Of a DNA stretch of 9,227 nt, positions 1-5,603 are shown piece after piece. Numbering within the stretch: position 1 is the stretch's first letter; every line of letters begins with the position of its first letter. The translations under genes and the position numbers were made by a program. Source of the DNA: Deltaproteobacteria bacterium. GTDB taxonomy: Bacteria > Desulfobacterota > DSM-4660 > Desulfatiglandales > Desulfatiglandaceae. The DNA is taken from assembly GCA_021159525.1 (NCBI GenBank), contig JAGHEC010000321.1:1-9227 (forward strand). Reading direction: 5' to 3'. The notes beneath the pieces are model-generated. The model did not search any database, had not been told where the DNA came from, and saw only the letters and a list, made by a program, of their open reading frames with translations.

Positions 1-576
1 CCCCCGAAGAGTGTGGGCCGTGTGGTACCCAGCAAGCGGATCAAGTTGGTGGACCCCGCCACCCTCGACCCCGTGGCCCAGGGGGAACCGGGCGAACTCC
101 TGGTGAACTCCGATCTCATGGTCACCAGCTACCTCAATAAACCTGAAGAGACCCGGGAGGCTTTTGTAAATATAGACGGCCGCAAATGGTACCGCACCGC
201 GGACGTTATGTCCATGGATGAAGAAGGGAATCTCTATTTTGTGGACCGGACCGTGGATACCATCAAGCACAAAGGCTACCGCATATCCGCCTCTGAGATC
301 GAGGCCGTTCTCCAGGAACATCCGGCCGTGATCGGATCCTGCGTAGTGGGCATCCCCGATGAAAAGGTGGGAGAACGGATTAAGGCATATGTGGTTTTAA
401 AAAGCGACACCAAAGGAATTACGGGTTATGATCTCATCAAGTGGTGCCGCAAACAACTCGTCTCCTACAAGATTCCCCAGTACATTGAATTCAGGGACAT
501 GCTTCCCAAATCCAAGGTCGGCAAACTCCTGCGCCGGGAAATACGGGATGAAGAAAAACGACGGGCCGATTCGTAG
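1..576 (+). CDS. Acyl-CoA synthetase / AMP-forming ligase, C-terminal part (5' truncated by window edge)
   Basis: The frame is open from base 1, so the gene begins outside the window; the GTG at 13 is internal. About 191 residues remain, covering the end of the large adenylation domain and the whole small C-terminal domain of the ANL superfamily (acyl-CoA synthetases, firefly luciferase, NRPS A-domains). Visible motifs are WYRTAD (core A7, usually YRTGD, here Ala for Gly), DRTVDTIKHKGYRIS followed by EIE (A8 hinge and domain-swing region), and PKSKVGKLLRREIR (A10). The lysine of VGK, codon 523-525, is at the place of the catalytic lysine of the adenylation half-reaction. The family activates a carboxylic acid with ATP and then transfers it to CoA in the cytoplasm. 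The substrate cannot be told because the acyl-binding pocket is outside the window. The final codons (550-576) are A-rich and lead directly into a repeat motif at 584. Confidence 0.9.
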   Translation, partial: PPKSVGRVVPSKRIKLVDPATLDPVAQGEPGELLVNSDLMVTSYLNKPEETREAFVNIDGRKWYRTADVMSMDEEGNLYFVDRTVDTIKHKGYRISASEIEAVLQEHPAVIGSCVVGIPDEKVGERIKAYVVLKSDTKGITGYDLIKWCRKQLVSYKIPQYIEFRDMLPKSKVGKLLRREIRDEEKRRADS

Positions 577-583
577 GGTCGTC

Positions 584-605
584 CCCCTAATTATTGAGCT
601 GATAC
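584..605 (+). repeat. Solo copy of the terminal motif of the dispersed repeat element
   Basis: These 22 bases, read on the minus strand, differ at only one position from the left end of the element at 3436-3457; they share the core CTCAATAATTAGGGG. The motif sits 7 bases after the acyl-CoA synthetase stop codon. By orientation, the element interior would lie to the left, inside the 3' end of the synthetase gene. The minus strand there (about 550-583) shows loose similarity to the element interior (a CGAA block, then TTTTTCTT), but this may be chance. It is probably a degenerate remnant or a solo end. Confidence 0.6.
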
Positions 606-663
606 GAAAGGATCAATCTCGAAAGGCGCTTGCTGCCAGACATACCCTCATCTGCCGGCCGGG

Positions 664-1149
664 TCATTGCTCCTGAAATAGGTGCTGAAGGTCGGGGTGG
701 TTGGCGATGACCTTGAGGAGCTGCTCGGTTCGGCGTTCGAGGCGACTCTTGAGAATGGTGACAATGATCTGCATGACCCGGTATCCCAGGCTGTGATCCT
801 TCTCCATTAATTTCAGGAATTCCTTTCCCGGTATGCTTATCGTCTCGCACGGTTCTGCGCAAATGGCGGTGGAGGTGTACAGGGAACCGGGAAGGAGGGC
901 CGACCATCCGAAGCAGAACCCGGCTTTGATAGCCCCGAGGGAAACGCTCATGTTCTCTGAGATATCCGCTTCCAAGAGGAGCTTTCCGGCCTTGAGCATA
1001 TAAAAAAAATCCGCCTGATCCCCCTGCCTGAAGATGGCATTGCCCGCTGCGAAGAGCCTCCTTTGTAACAAAGGCGACATCCGTCCCAGCATGGAATCGG
1101 TAAGGTTCTCCATTAAATGGATTTTTCTCAGCTCCTTAAATGGGACCAT
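664..1149 (-). CDS. Stand-alone cyclic-nucleotide-binding-domain protein (Crp-like, no DNA-binding domain)
   Basis: This 161-residue protein has a CNMP-binding beta-roll fold (about residues 12-118: ENLTDSMLGRMSPLLQRRLF, then GNAIFRQGDQADFFYMLKAGKLLL), followed by one helix (119-148) like the Crp dimerisation C-helix. It stops there, so the helix-turn-helix of Crp/Fnr regulators is absent. The phosphate-binding cassette reads FGWSALLPGSLYTSTA (80-95). The usual Glu of FGE is replaced by Trp and the usual Arg before S/T-A by Thr, so ordinary cAMP binding is doubtful. Start: a GGAGGA Shine-Dalgarno lies about 9 bases before ATG 1149. It begins 34 bases after the MrpD-like gene on the same strand, so co-transcription is likely and it may be a cytoplasmic sensor or regulatory partner of that membrane protein (inference). 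The fold assignment is firm; ligand and role are unknown. Confidence 0.85.
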   Translation of the reverse strand: MVPFKELRKIHLMENLTDSMLGRMSPLLQRRLFAAGNAIFRQGDQADFFYMLKAGKLLLEADISENMSVSLGAIKAGFCFGWSALLPGSLYTSTAICAEPCETISIPGKEFLKLMEKDHSLGYRVMQIIVTILKSRLERRTEQLLKVIANHPDLQHLFQEQ

Positions 1150-1183
1150 AAGGTTCTTTCCTCCGAAATTTTAGGCAGTTTAC

Positions 1184-2959
1184 TCAATACATCAGCAAAT
1201 ATACCAGGGCCAGGAATCCGGTGGCAGCGCCGGCCCCTATTCCTATGGGGCAGGCGCCGGCCATGACGTCGGCATAGAGATTTTCCTTTTTCATGCGCAG
1301 CCTTTGCCCCCGCAGGCCGGTGGTTATCCAGAAAGTGACCATGATGATAAGAGCGAGCCTTGCAATGAGGTCTTTTGAAAGATGGGCTATGATTCTCACG
1401 AAGCCGTTGACAAAAAGCTGTTCGCAGGCCTCGTTGATGGGATTCAGGGCCTTGGCCATAAGCCGATAGAAGAGCCGTGCCCCTTTGCGGTAGAACCAGT
1501 CTGCATCCAGGTTGATGCACCGCATTTCCGCCGGATAAATACCGGAGAGGAGAAGCAGCGTAAAGGCCAGGGCCGAGAAGAAAAGGAGCTGGGTCTGACC
1601 CAGGACATGGGGGGCCGTGTACGGGACATAATCAACAGGGTAAGGGAGGAGGCTGTACAGGGGGGCCGGGTAAACGCCGATGAAAATGGATAGAAAAGCG
1701 GCTATCCCCATGGCCAAAAGCATGTGGACCGGGGCCTCCCTGGGCCGCATGCCCGAGTCATGGGAGAAGAAGGCAAAATAGGGGATCTTGATTCCGGCAT
1801 GATGGAACACGCCGGCCGAGGCGAACAGGAGCATGAACCAGATGATTCGCATGTGGCCCGCGGCCGCTGCATCCATGACCATGGATTTGCTCACAAACCC
1901 GCTGAACAGGGGGAAGGCGGAGATGGAAGCGGCCCCCACCATGCAGAAGATGCAGGTGAGGGGCATGGTGCGGTAGAGGCCGCCCAGCTCCGTGCCGTTG
2001 ATCTTTCCGGTCCGGTACATGACCGCGCCCATGGACATGAACAGGAGGGCCTTGAAGAGGATATCGTTGAATGCATGGCATACGGCGCCGTTGATGGCCA
2101 GGGCCGTGCCGATGCCGATGCCGCAGACCATGAACCCCACCTGGTTGATGAGGCTGTAGGCCAGGACCCGGCGGAGGTCATTCTCGATTACTGCGTAAAA
2201 GATGGGAAAGGCGGTCATGACGGCCCCGATCCAGATGAGGGCCTCTGTCCCGGGAAAGGCCCTGGCCAGGGCATATACCGCCACCTTGGTGGTAAAGGCG
2301 CTCAGGAAAATGGTCCCGGTGATGGTGGCCTCGGGATAGGCGTCTGTAAGCCAGGGATGGAGGATCGGCCAGGCGCAGTTGAGACCGAAGCCAAGGAAGA
2401 TGAGGTAGCTTCCCGGGCCGTTGAGGCCCAGATAATCGAAGCTAAGGGACCCGGTCTGGTTCACATGGAGCACTATTCCTGCGAGAAGACAGAGGCCCCC
2501 GGCTGCATGGACCAGGAGGTATCGAAAGCCCGAAGCCAGGGATGCCTCAGTGCGTCTGGCCCAGATGAGAAAGATGGAGGATACGGTCAGCATTTCCCAG
2601 AAGACAAAGAATGAAAAAAGGTCTCCTGAAAAGATTGCGCCCAGGGCGCTTCCTGCATACGTCAGGCCGGCCACGTGCTGGATGTCGTCTTTCACGTGAA
2701 GGGCGTAGAGGATGGCGATGAACGATATAATATGAAAGATGTACCCAAAGAGAAGACTCAGGCGGTCTACCCTGCCTAAGACGAGGTGGTAGTCCAAAAA
2801 CGAAACGATCCAGTAGACCCCTTCTTGCATGCGGAGGAGATTAAGTAACCCGAGCACAGGGATGAAAAGGAGGAAAAAAGACTTCCATTTCCCTGTGACA
2901 AAAGGGACCAGCAAGGCGCCTGCCATGAACAAAATAAACGGAGGCAGCGGATCAGTCAT
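1184..2959 (-). CDS. MrpD / NuoL-NuoM-like proton- or cation-translocating membrane subunit
   Basis: This 591-residue, very hydrophobic protein belongs to the antiporter-like family shared by Mrp Na+/H+ antiporter subunits A and D, complex I NuoL/M/N and membrane hydrogenases. Family hallmarks are present: FVFWEMLTVSS (Glu122, conserved in TM5), AFTTKVAVYALAR (Lys225, TM7 channel lysine), HAFNDILFKALLF (His295, Lys303) and FPLFSGFVSKS (Lys358). There is also a charged HHAGIKIPYF segment near 386-395. Beyond the roughly 14-helix core, the C-terminus (about 475-591) has a charged stretch with DADWFYRKG and two more likely membrane helices (530-547, 567-590). Start: GAGAGGA lies about 6 bases before ATG 2959, and the upstream gene overlaps it. 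No other Mrp or complex I subunit is in the window, so it is either an orphan subunit or the tail of a split operon. It probably moves H+ or Na+ across the cytoplasmic membrane; the transported ion is not shown. Confidence 0.88.
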   Translation of the reverse strand: MTDPLPPFILFMAGALLVPFVTGKWKSFFLLFIPVLGLLNLLRMQEGVYWIVSFLDYHLVLGRVDRLSLLFGYIFHIISFIAILYALHVKDDIQHVAGLTYAGSALGAIFSGDLFSFFVFWEMLTVSSIFLIWARRTEASLASGFRYLLVHAAGGLCLLAGIVLHVNQTGSLSFDYLGLNGPGSYLIFLGFGLNCAWPILHPWLTDAYPEATITGTIFLSAFTTKVAVYALARAFPGTEALIWIGAVMTAFPIFYAVIENDLRRVLAYSLINQVGFMVCGIGIGTALAINGAVCHAFNDILFKALLFMSMGAVMYRTGKINGTELGGLYRTMPLTCIFCMVGAASISAFPLFSGFVSKSMVMDAAAAGHMRIIWFMLLFASAGVFHHAGIKIPYFAFFSHDSGMRPREAPVHMLLAMGIAAFLSIFIGVYPAPLYSLLPYPVDYVPYTAPHVLGQTQLLFFSALAFTLLLLSGIYPAEMRCINLDADWFYRKGARLFYRLMAKALNPINEACEQLFVNGFVRIIAHLSKDLIARLALIIMVTFWITTGLRGQRLRMKKENLYADVMAGACPIGIGAGAATGFLALVYLLMY

Positions 2960-3246
2960 AGTAATCCTCTCGTCTTTTTACCAACGGTCTCAGGATGTAT
3001 TTGGCGGCCACGACCAGGACAACACATGCCACAAAGCCGTATACTGCAGAATTCAGGCCACGCCTCCCATGGATAGTGGGGATGCTTGGAGATGAAGAAC
3101 TCGATAATGAGAAGGATAAAGAGCGAGACGTAAAAACACCCGAGGAGAATCTTGATGTTCCGGGGGTTGTCGAAGAGATATTTTTTGGATGAAAACTGCT
3201 GGTTGCTGGATCCTGTATCGGTGCGAACGACGCTTGGATGTTTCAT
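2952..3246 (-). pseudogene. Small two-helix membrane protein partner of the MrpD-like subunit, frameshifted
   Basis: The frame from ATG 3246 (AGAGGA Shine-Dalgarno 7 bases upstream) encodes a polar N-terminus, LFDNPRNIKILLGCFYVSLF and a first membrane helix (about residues 33-52), then SKHPHYPWEAWPEF. After that the frame reads an implausible Cys/Arg-rich tail to a stop at 2956. Shifting frame at about 3045-3050 recovers AVYGFVACVVLVVAAKYILR and PLVKRREDYYD, a second membrane helix with a charged end, stopping at 2952. Repaired, the product is about 97 residues. One extra base, or loss of two, near minus-strand GAATTCTGCAG explains it. The repaired stop overlaps the MrpD-like start by 8 bases, typical of translational coupling. 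I recognise it only as a small membrane protein accompanying MrpD-like genes. It may be a real lesion or a sequencing error. Confidence 0.8.
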
Positions 3247-3274
3247 GACGATATCCTCTATTCAATGGGGACCT

Positions 3275-3403
3275 CTACAGGGTCTTCAATAGGATCAGGC
3301 CCAGGTAAAAGACCCCGATGGTGATGGCAATGAAAAACGCGGTCCGGTACCCCGATACCGGTTCGTGCGTGAGTTCCATTTTTTCTTCATTCGGCAAATT
3401 CAT
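3275..3403 (-). CDS. 42-residue single-pass membrane protein, first gene of the antiporter-like cluster
   Basis: ATG 3403 is preceded by AAGGGA with 7 bases of spacing. The product opens with a short acidic, soluble N-terminus (MNLPNEEKMELTHEPVSGYR) and continues as one hydrophobic helix (about residues 21-38, TAFFIAITIGVFYLGLILL), ending KTL. The stop is 28 bases before the next start on the same strand. Length, a ribosome binding site, a single clean transmembrane helix and position in a tight same-strand run argue for a real gene despite its size. It is probably a small accessory subunit in the cytoplasmic membrane with an N-in tail, functioning with the downstream membrane proteins; no family is recognised. 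Confidence 0.7.
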   Translation of the reverse strand: MNLPNEEKMELTHEPVSGYRTAFFIAITIGVFYLGLILLKTL

Positions 3404-3436
3404 ACTGTAATTCCCTTTTCAATTATCGACTCTCAG

Positions 3437-3616
3437 TATCACCTCAATAATTAGGGGGATAGCTGCGAACCTAGTGCCGGGGCAGAAGAATTTTTCTTCC
3501 CCTCCGGGCCTCCGGCCCGGTCTCTTCAGTGACTTATCTGCGGGGGACACCCGCCTGCCAAGGCCAATTGAGCGTTCTTGCCAAGACTTTCGTCCCGTGG
3601 ATCTGCGATGGCAGAA
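3437..3616 (+). repeat. Dispersed repeat, copy A (left half of the element)
   Basis: It aligns without gaps to 9043-9222: by hand count 159 of 180 positions are identical, with all 21 differences in the first 108 bases and the final 72 bases (3545-3616) identical. The alignment runs from the terminal motif through the CCGGGCC/GGCCCGG hairpin and the GCGGG/CCCGC hairpin to GCGATGGCAGAA. Frame conservation gives no sign of coding, since changes are not concentrated at third positions. Confidence 0.9.
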
Positions 3617-3774
3617 TGGCGGGCAGGCTTGCCCCTTTGGCATTCTCGCATTCGTCGAGCTGCGGCTTCCCCCACTGATAAGTCAAGAAACCGGGGACCC
3701 ATCCGAAGGATGGGGAGTCCGAGCGAAGCGAGCGAAAAAGAGACGGCGCCCTCCTCTCCGAGGCGTAGGCTCTA

Positions 3775-3836
3775 CGAGCCGGAGGCCGGCAGTCGCGTCA
3801 GAAAAACGCTCCTGCCCCTGTTTATTGAGCTGTTAC
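3775..3836 (-). repeat. Right inverted end of the element
   Basis: Read on the minus strand from 3836, it gives GTAACAGCTCAATAAACAGG, then GGCAGGAG, CGTTTTTCT and the CCGGCCTCCGGCTCG block, mirroring 3436-3520. The left end carries about 25 extra bases between the outer motif and its GGGGCAG block, so the inverted repeats are imperfect in length as well as in sequence. Confidence 0.6.
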
Positions 3837-4087
3837 GGTTCGAGGTTGTCGGGCGCCCCCGGAGGTGGTTTGCCCGGGGAATCTCATATCAGGTCGTAAC
3901 ATGAATCGACTTGCCTGGGAGGAGGACCGGCTGCGACTGAGTTTTCTCGGGACGCTCGGCATGTTGGGAACGTCGCTGAGACTATCATCCCGTCCGTGTC
4001 TTTCACCGTGGGCCTTGAACCCGGAATCTGTGAACGCTTAAAAAGTTGGTCGAGTCCACCTGTTTTGGTTTGATACCATGCGACTAC

Positions 4088-4101
4088 ATATGATATCATA
4101 T
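4088..4101. promoter_or_regulatory. Perfect 14-bp palindrome, candidate operator
   Basis: ATATGATATCATAT is identical to its own reverse complement. It lies in an AT-rich stretch just downstream of a promoter-like sequence on the minus strand (4151-4123), where a repressor could block initiation. No known regulator motif is claimed. Confidence 0.35.
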
Positions 4102-4122
4102 CAGTTTATTTGAGCTGAAATA

Positions 4123-4151
4123 TTACTACAATAAACAACTTTCCATGTCAA
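4123..4151 (-). promoter_or_regulatory. Sigma70-like promoter candidate reading leftward
   Basis: The minus strand has a perfect TTGACA -35 box (4151-4146), 17 bases of spacer and TAGTAA (4128-4123) as a poor -10 box; TAATAT lies three bases further on. The sequence is AT-rich. Transcription would run toward the repeat element and the antiporter-like cluster at 3403, giving a leader of about 700 bases, or would make a short untranslated RNA. Confidence 0.3.
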
Positions 4152-4244
4152 GCAAATCTCTTGATCGTATTTCAACAAACTAAAATAACTGGCAAATGTG
4201 TGCTGCAAAGCACTGGGGGCTATCGGAGACAGGGATTGAACAGG

Positions 4245-4718
4245 TCAGGTCACGTCCATATCCTGGACATCCAGCATGTCGATGAGCTTTTTGAGGGTCA
4301 GGGCGATCTCGTCGATCTCTTCAGGCGGGAGTCTCTTGAGCCCGTCGATAATCTTGTGCTGAATGGGCGGCGGGGCATTTTCAGCCAGTAGTTTCCCGTT
4401 GTGGGTCAACTCCACCGTAATCAGCCGGCGGTCGTGTGATACCCGCAACCGCTGAACAAGGCCTTTTTTCTCCAGTCGATCAATGATGCCGGTGATGGTG
4501 CTGGAATTGACCATTACATGCCTGGCGATCTGGGAGGGGGAAAGGGGCCCGTTTTCATAAAGGGCAATCAGGCAATTGAGCTGGGCTGCGCTCACATTGT
4601 AGGTCTTGTTGAGTTCCTTTGTATAGTGTTCGCTTGCCTGCATCAGTCTGCGGATGGCATAGATGATCTCCTTGGTCCGGATCGTGGATATCATTGTAAT
4701 TGTCAACTGGTGGCCCAT
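4245..4718 (-). CDS. MarR-family transcriptional regulator
   Basis: The 157-residue product has the MarR winged helix. A dimerisation helix (about 13-40) is followed by the helix-turn-helix (59-90: LSPSQIARHVMVNSSTITGI, then IDRLEKKGLVQR) and the wing with the family's DRR signature (SHDRRLITVELT, 94-105), then C-terminal helices to 157. MarR proteins bind palindromic operators as dimers in the cytoplasm and usually respond to small ligands. The gene diverges from the osmoprotectant ABC transporter with 114 bases between starts, so it may control that transporter (inference; MarR-type EctR and CosR are known regulators of compatible-solute genes elsewhere). ATG 4718 has no good ribosome binding site, whereas GAGGG at 4748-4744 fits an ATG at 4734 in another frame, so the N-terminus is uncertain; an internal ATG at 4694 is also possible. 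Confidence 0.88.
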   Translation of the reverse strand: MGHQLTITMISTIRTKEIIYAIRRLMQASEHYTKELNKTYNVSAAQLNCLIALYENGPLSPSQIARHVMVNSSTITGIIDRLEKKGLVQRLRVSHDRRLITVELTHNGKLLAENAPPPIQHKIIDGLKRLPPEEIDEIALTLKKLIDMLDVQDMDVT

Positions 4719-4786
4719 TCATTTTCTTAGGCATGGTCATTTACCCTCAGTGTGCAGATTTGTCCGTGTGTTATCACAAAAAGAGA

Positions 4787-4797
4787 TTGCCGGGCAA
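4787..4797. promoter_or_regulatory. Candidate operator between the divergent MarR and ABC transporter genes
   Basis: TTGCC-G-GGCAA is an 11-bp inverted repeat with 5-bp arms in the 114-bp divergent intergenic region, 36 bases before the ATPase start. Its place and symmetry suit an operator for a dimeric regulator such as the adjacent MarR protein. The symmetry alone is short, so this is tentative. No convincing -35/-10 pair was found for either direction. Confidence 0.3.
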
Positions 4798-4823
4798 CAA
4801 AATTATGGCTGCAGATCCCCGAT

Positions 4824-4828
4824 GGAGG
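4824..4828 (+). promoter_or_regulatory. Ribosome binding site that sets the ATPase start
   Basis: GGAGG lies 4 bases before ATG 4833. The same frame is open upstream to an ATG at 4752, but that start would add 27 residues unlike any ABC ATPase N-terminus, and MIRLIRVFKSFDNG is the normal beginning of the fold. Confidence 0.7.
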
Positions 4829-4832
4829 CTTA

Positions 4833-5603
4833 ATGATTCGACTGATCCGGGTTTTTAAGTCGTTTGACAACGGCCGTTCTTATGCAGTCAAGGACCTCTC
4901 CTTGGAGGTGGCATCAGGAGAGACGCTGGTTCTGTTGGGTTCGTCAGGATGCGGCAAGACCACGACCCTCAAGATGATCAACCGGCTTATCGAACCGAGT
5001 GCAGGAACCATTGAGGTGGCAGGCGAGGATGTCATGAAACAGGATCCGGTGGCCCTGCGCCGAAAGATCGGGTATGTCTTTCAGGGGATCGGGCTCTTCC
5101 CTCACATGACCATTGCCCAGAATGTGGCAGTAGTGCCGCGGCTGCTGGGCTGGCCCGTGCAAAAGCGGCGTGATCGCGCATACAGCCTTCTGGAACTGGT
5201 AGGTCTTCCTTCAGAGCGATTTGCCGATCGTTTCCCGGACGAACTCTCCGGGGGGCAGCAGCAACGGGTGGGTGTGGCCCGTGCCCTGGCCGCGGATCCT
5301 TCCTATCTCCTTATGGATGAACCCTTCGGCGCCTTGGACGCCCTGAACCGGGAATTGCTTCAGCAGGAATTGCTGAAACTCAAGCAGGAACTCCAAAAGA
5401 CCATCGTCTTTGTGACGCACGATATCTTCGAGGCCCTCCTCTTGGGCGACCGGATCCTCATCCTGCATGAGGGCAGAATGGAACAGATCGGGACTAAAGA
5501 GGAGATCCTGTCAAGGCCGGCCACCACTTTTGTGCGGGATCTCTTTGCTAAACCGGCCAGACAACTGGCAGCATTCAGGGGTTTGCGTGATGCAAAGCAC
5601 TGA
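4833..5603 (+). CDS. opuCA: Osmoprotectant (glycine betaine/carnitine/choline) ABC transporter ATP-binding protein
   Basis: The 256-residue ATPase has all ABC motifs: Walker A GSSGCGKT (36-43), Q-loop Gln84 in YVFQGIGLFPHMT, signature LSGGQQQR (138-145), Walker B LLMDEPFGALDA (159-170) and switch His196 in VTHD. The sequence GLFPHMTIAQNVAVVPRLLGW is typical of the OpuCA/OsmV/ProV group. It hydrolyses ATP on the cytoplasmic face to drive solute import. Unlike OpuCA and many relatives it ends shortly after the ABC domain (FVRDLFAKPARQLAAFRGLR), so it lacks the C-terminal CBS pair used for ionic-strength sensing in some family members. Its last 14 bases overlap the permease gene, indicating coupled translation. 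The OpuC-type assignment is firm; the exact solute is not determined. Confidence 0.92.
   Translation: MIRLIRVFKSFDNGRSYAVKDLSLEVASGETLVLLGSSGCGKTTTLKMINRLIEPSAGTIEVAGEDVMKQDPVALRRKIGYVFQGIGLFPHMTIAQNVAVVPRLLGWPVQKRRDRAYSLLELVGLPSERFADRFPDELSGGQQQRVGVARALAADPSYLLMDEPFGALDALNRELLQQELLKLKQELQKTIVFVTHDIFEALLLGDRILILHEGRMEQIGTKEEILSRPATTFVRDLFAKPARQLAAFRGLRDAKH

Larger units (their letters stand above)
3436..3836. mobile_element. MITE-like, hairpin-rich non-coding element bounded by inverted repeats
   Basis: The two ends are inverted copies of a 22-bp motif (3436-3457 and the complement of 3836-3815, 18 of 22 identical, shared core CTCAATAA). Similarity continues inward: GGGGCAG, TTTTTCT and a CCGGCCTCCGGC-like block occur at 3479-3520 and, inverted, at 3818-3775. 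A second inverted pair lies inside: 3517-3546 against 3694-3669, both containing CCGGT, TCTT, GACTTATC and GGGGG. Perfect short hairpins occur at 3504-3520 (7-bp stem), 3540-3554, 3621-3634 within a larger AGAATG/CATTCT stem, 3698-3714 (7-bp stem, GAA loop) and 3768-3780. No transposase or plausible gene is inside. A second copy starts at 9042. No clear target-site duplication is visible, so classification as a MITE is inference; a repetitive structured RNA or extragenic palindrome cluster is the alternative. Confidence 0.65.
3837..4244. other. Intergenic region without a recognised gene
   Basis: This stretch separates the element from the 3' end of the MarR gene. The left part (3837-4080) is GC-rich with no coding frame I can support; a 71-codon minus-strand frame at 4099-3884 has no ribosome binding site and resembles nothing I know. 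The right part (about 4085-4200) is markedly AT-rich and holds a perfect 14-bp palindrome and a promoter-like sequence pointing left. Confidence 0.5.

Noticed and set aside
1724..2614. A 296-codon plus-strand frame antisense to the MrpD-like gene
   Set aside because: Its Gly/Asp/Glu/His-rich sequence is the expected complement of a hydrophobic membrane protein; no fold or motif is visible.
3038..3055. Adjacent EcoRI- and PstI-like sites at the frameshift, suggesting a cloning junction
   Set aside because: Both flanks encode parts of the same small membrane protein, so this is not a vector or chimera join; the sites are coincidental.
3422..3427. GATAAT on the minus strand as a -10 box for the antiporter cluster
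   Set aside because: Transcription would begin inside the ribosome binding site of the 42-aa gene, and no acceptable -35 box lies at the right distance.
3437..3836. A CRISPR array as an explanation for the repeated sequence
   Set aside because: There are no regularly spaced short direct repeats with unique spacers and no cas genes; the repeats are inverted and dispersed.
3474..3904. Open frames of 141 and 108 codons across the repeat element
   Set aside because: They run over hairpins and both inverted ends, are Arg/Pro/Ser-rich, have no ribosome binding site, and copies A and B show no codon-type conservation.
3884..4099. A 71-codon minus-strand frame starting inside the 14-bp palindrome
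   Set aside because: It has no Shine-Dalgarno sequence, no recognised motif, and low-complexity composition; it is mentioned only as part of the empty region.
4200..4213. GTGCT-GCAA-AGCAC hairpin downstream of marR as a terminator
   Set aside because: The stem is only 5 bp and no T-run follows directly on the minus strand, so a rho-independent terminator is not supported.
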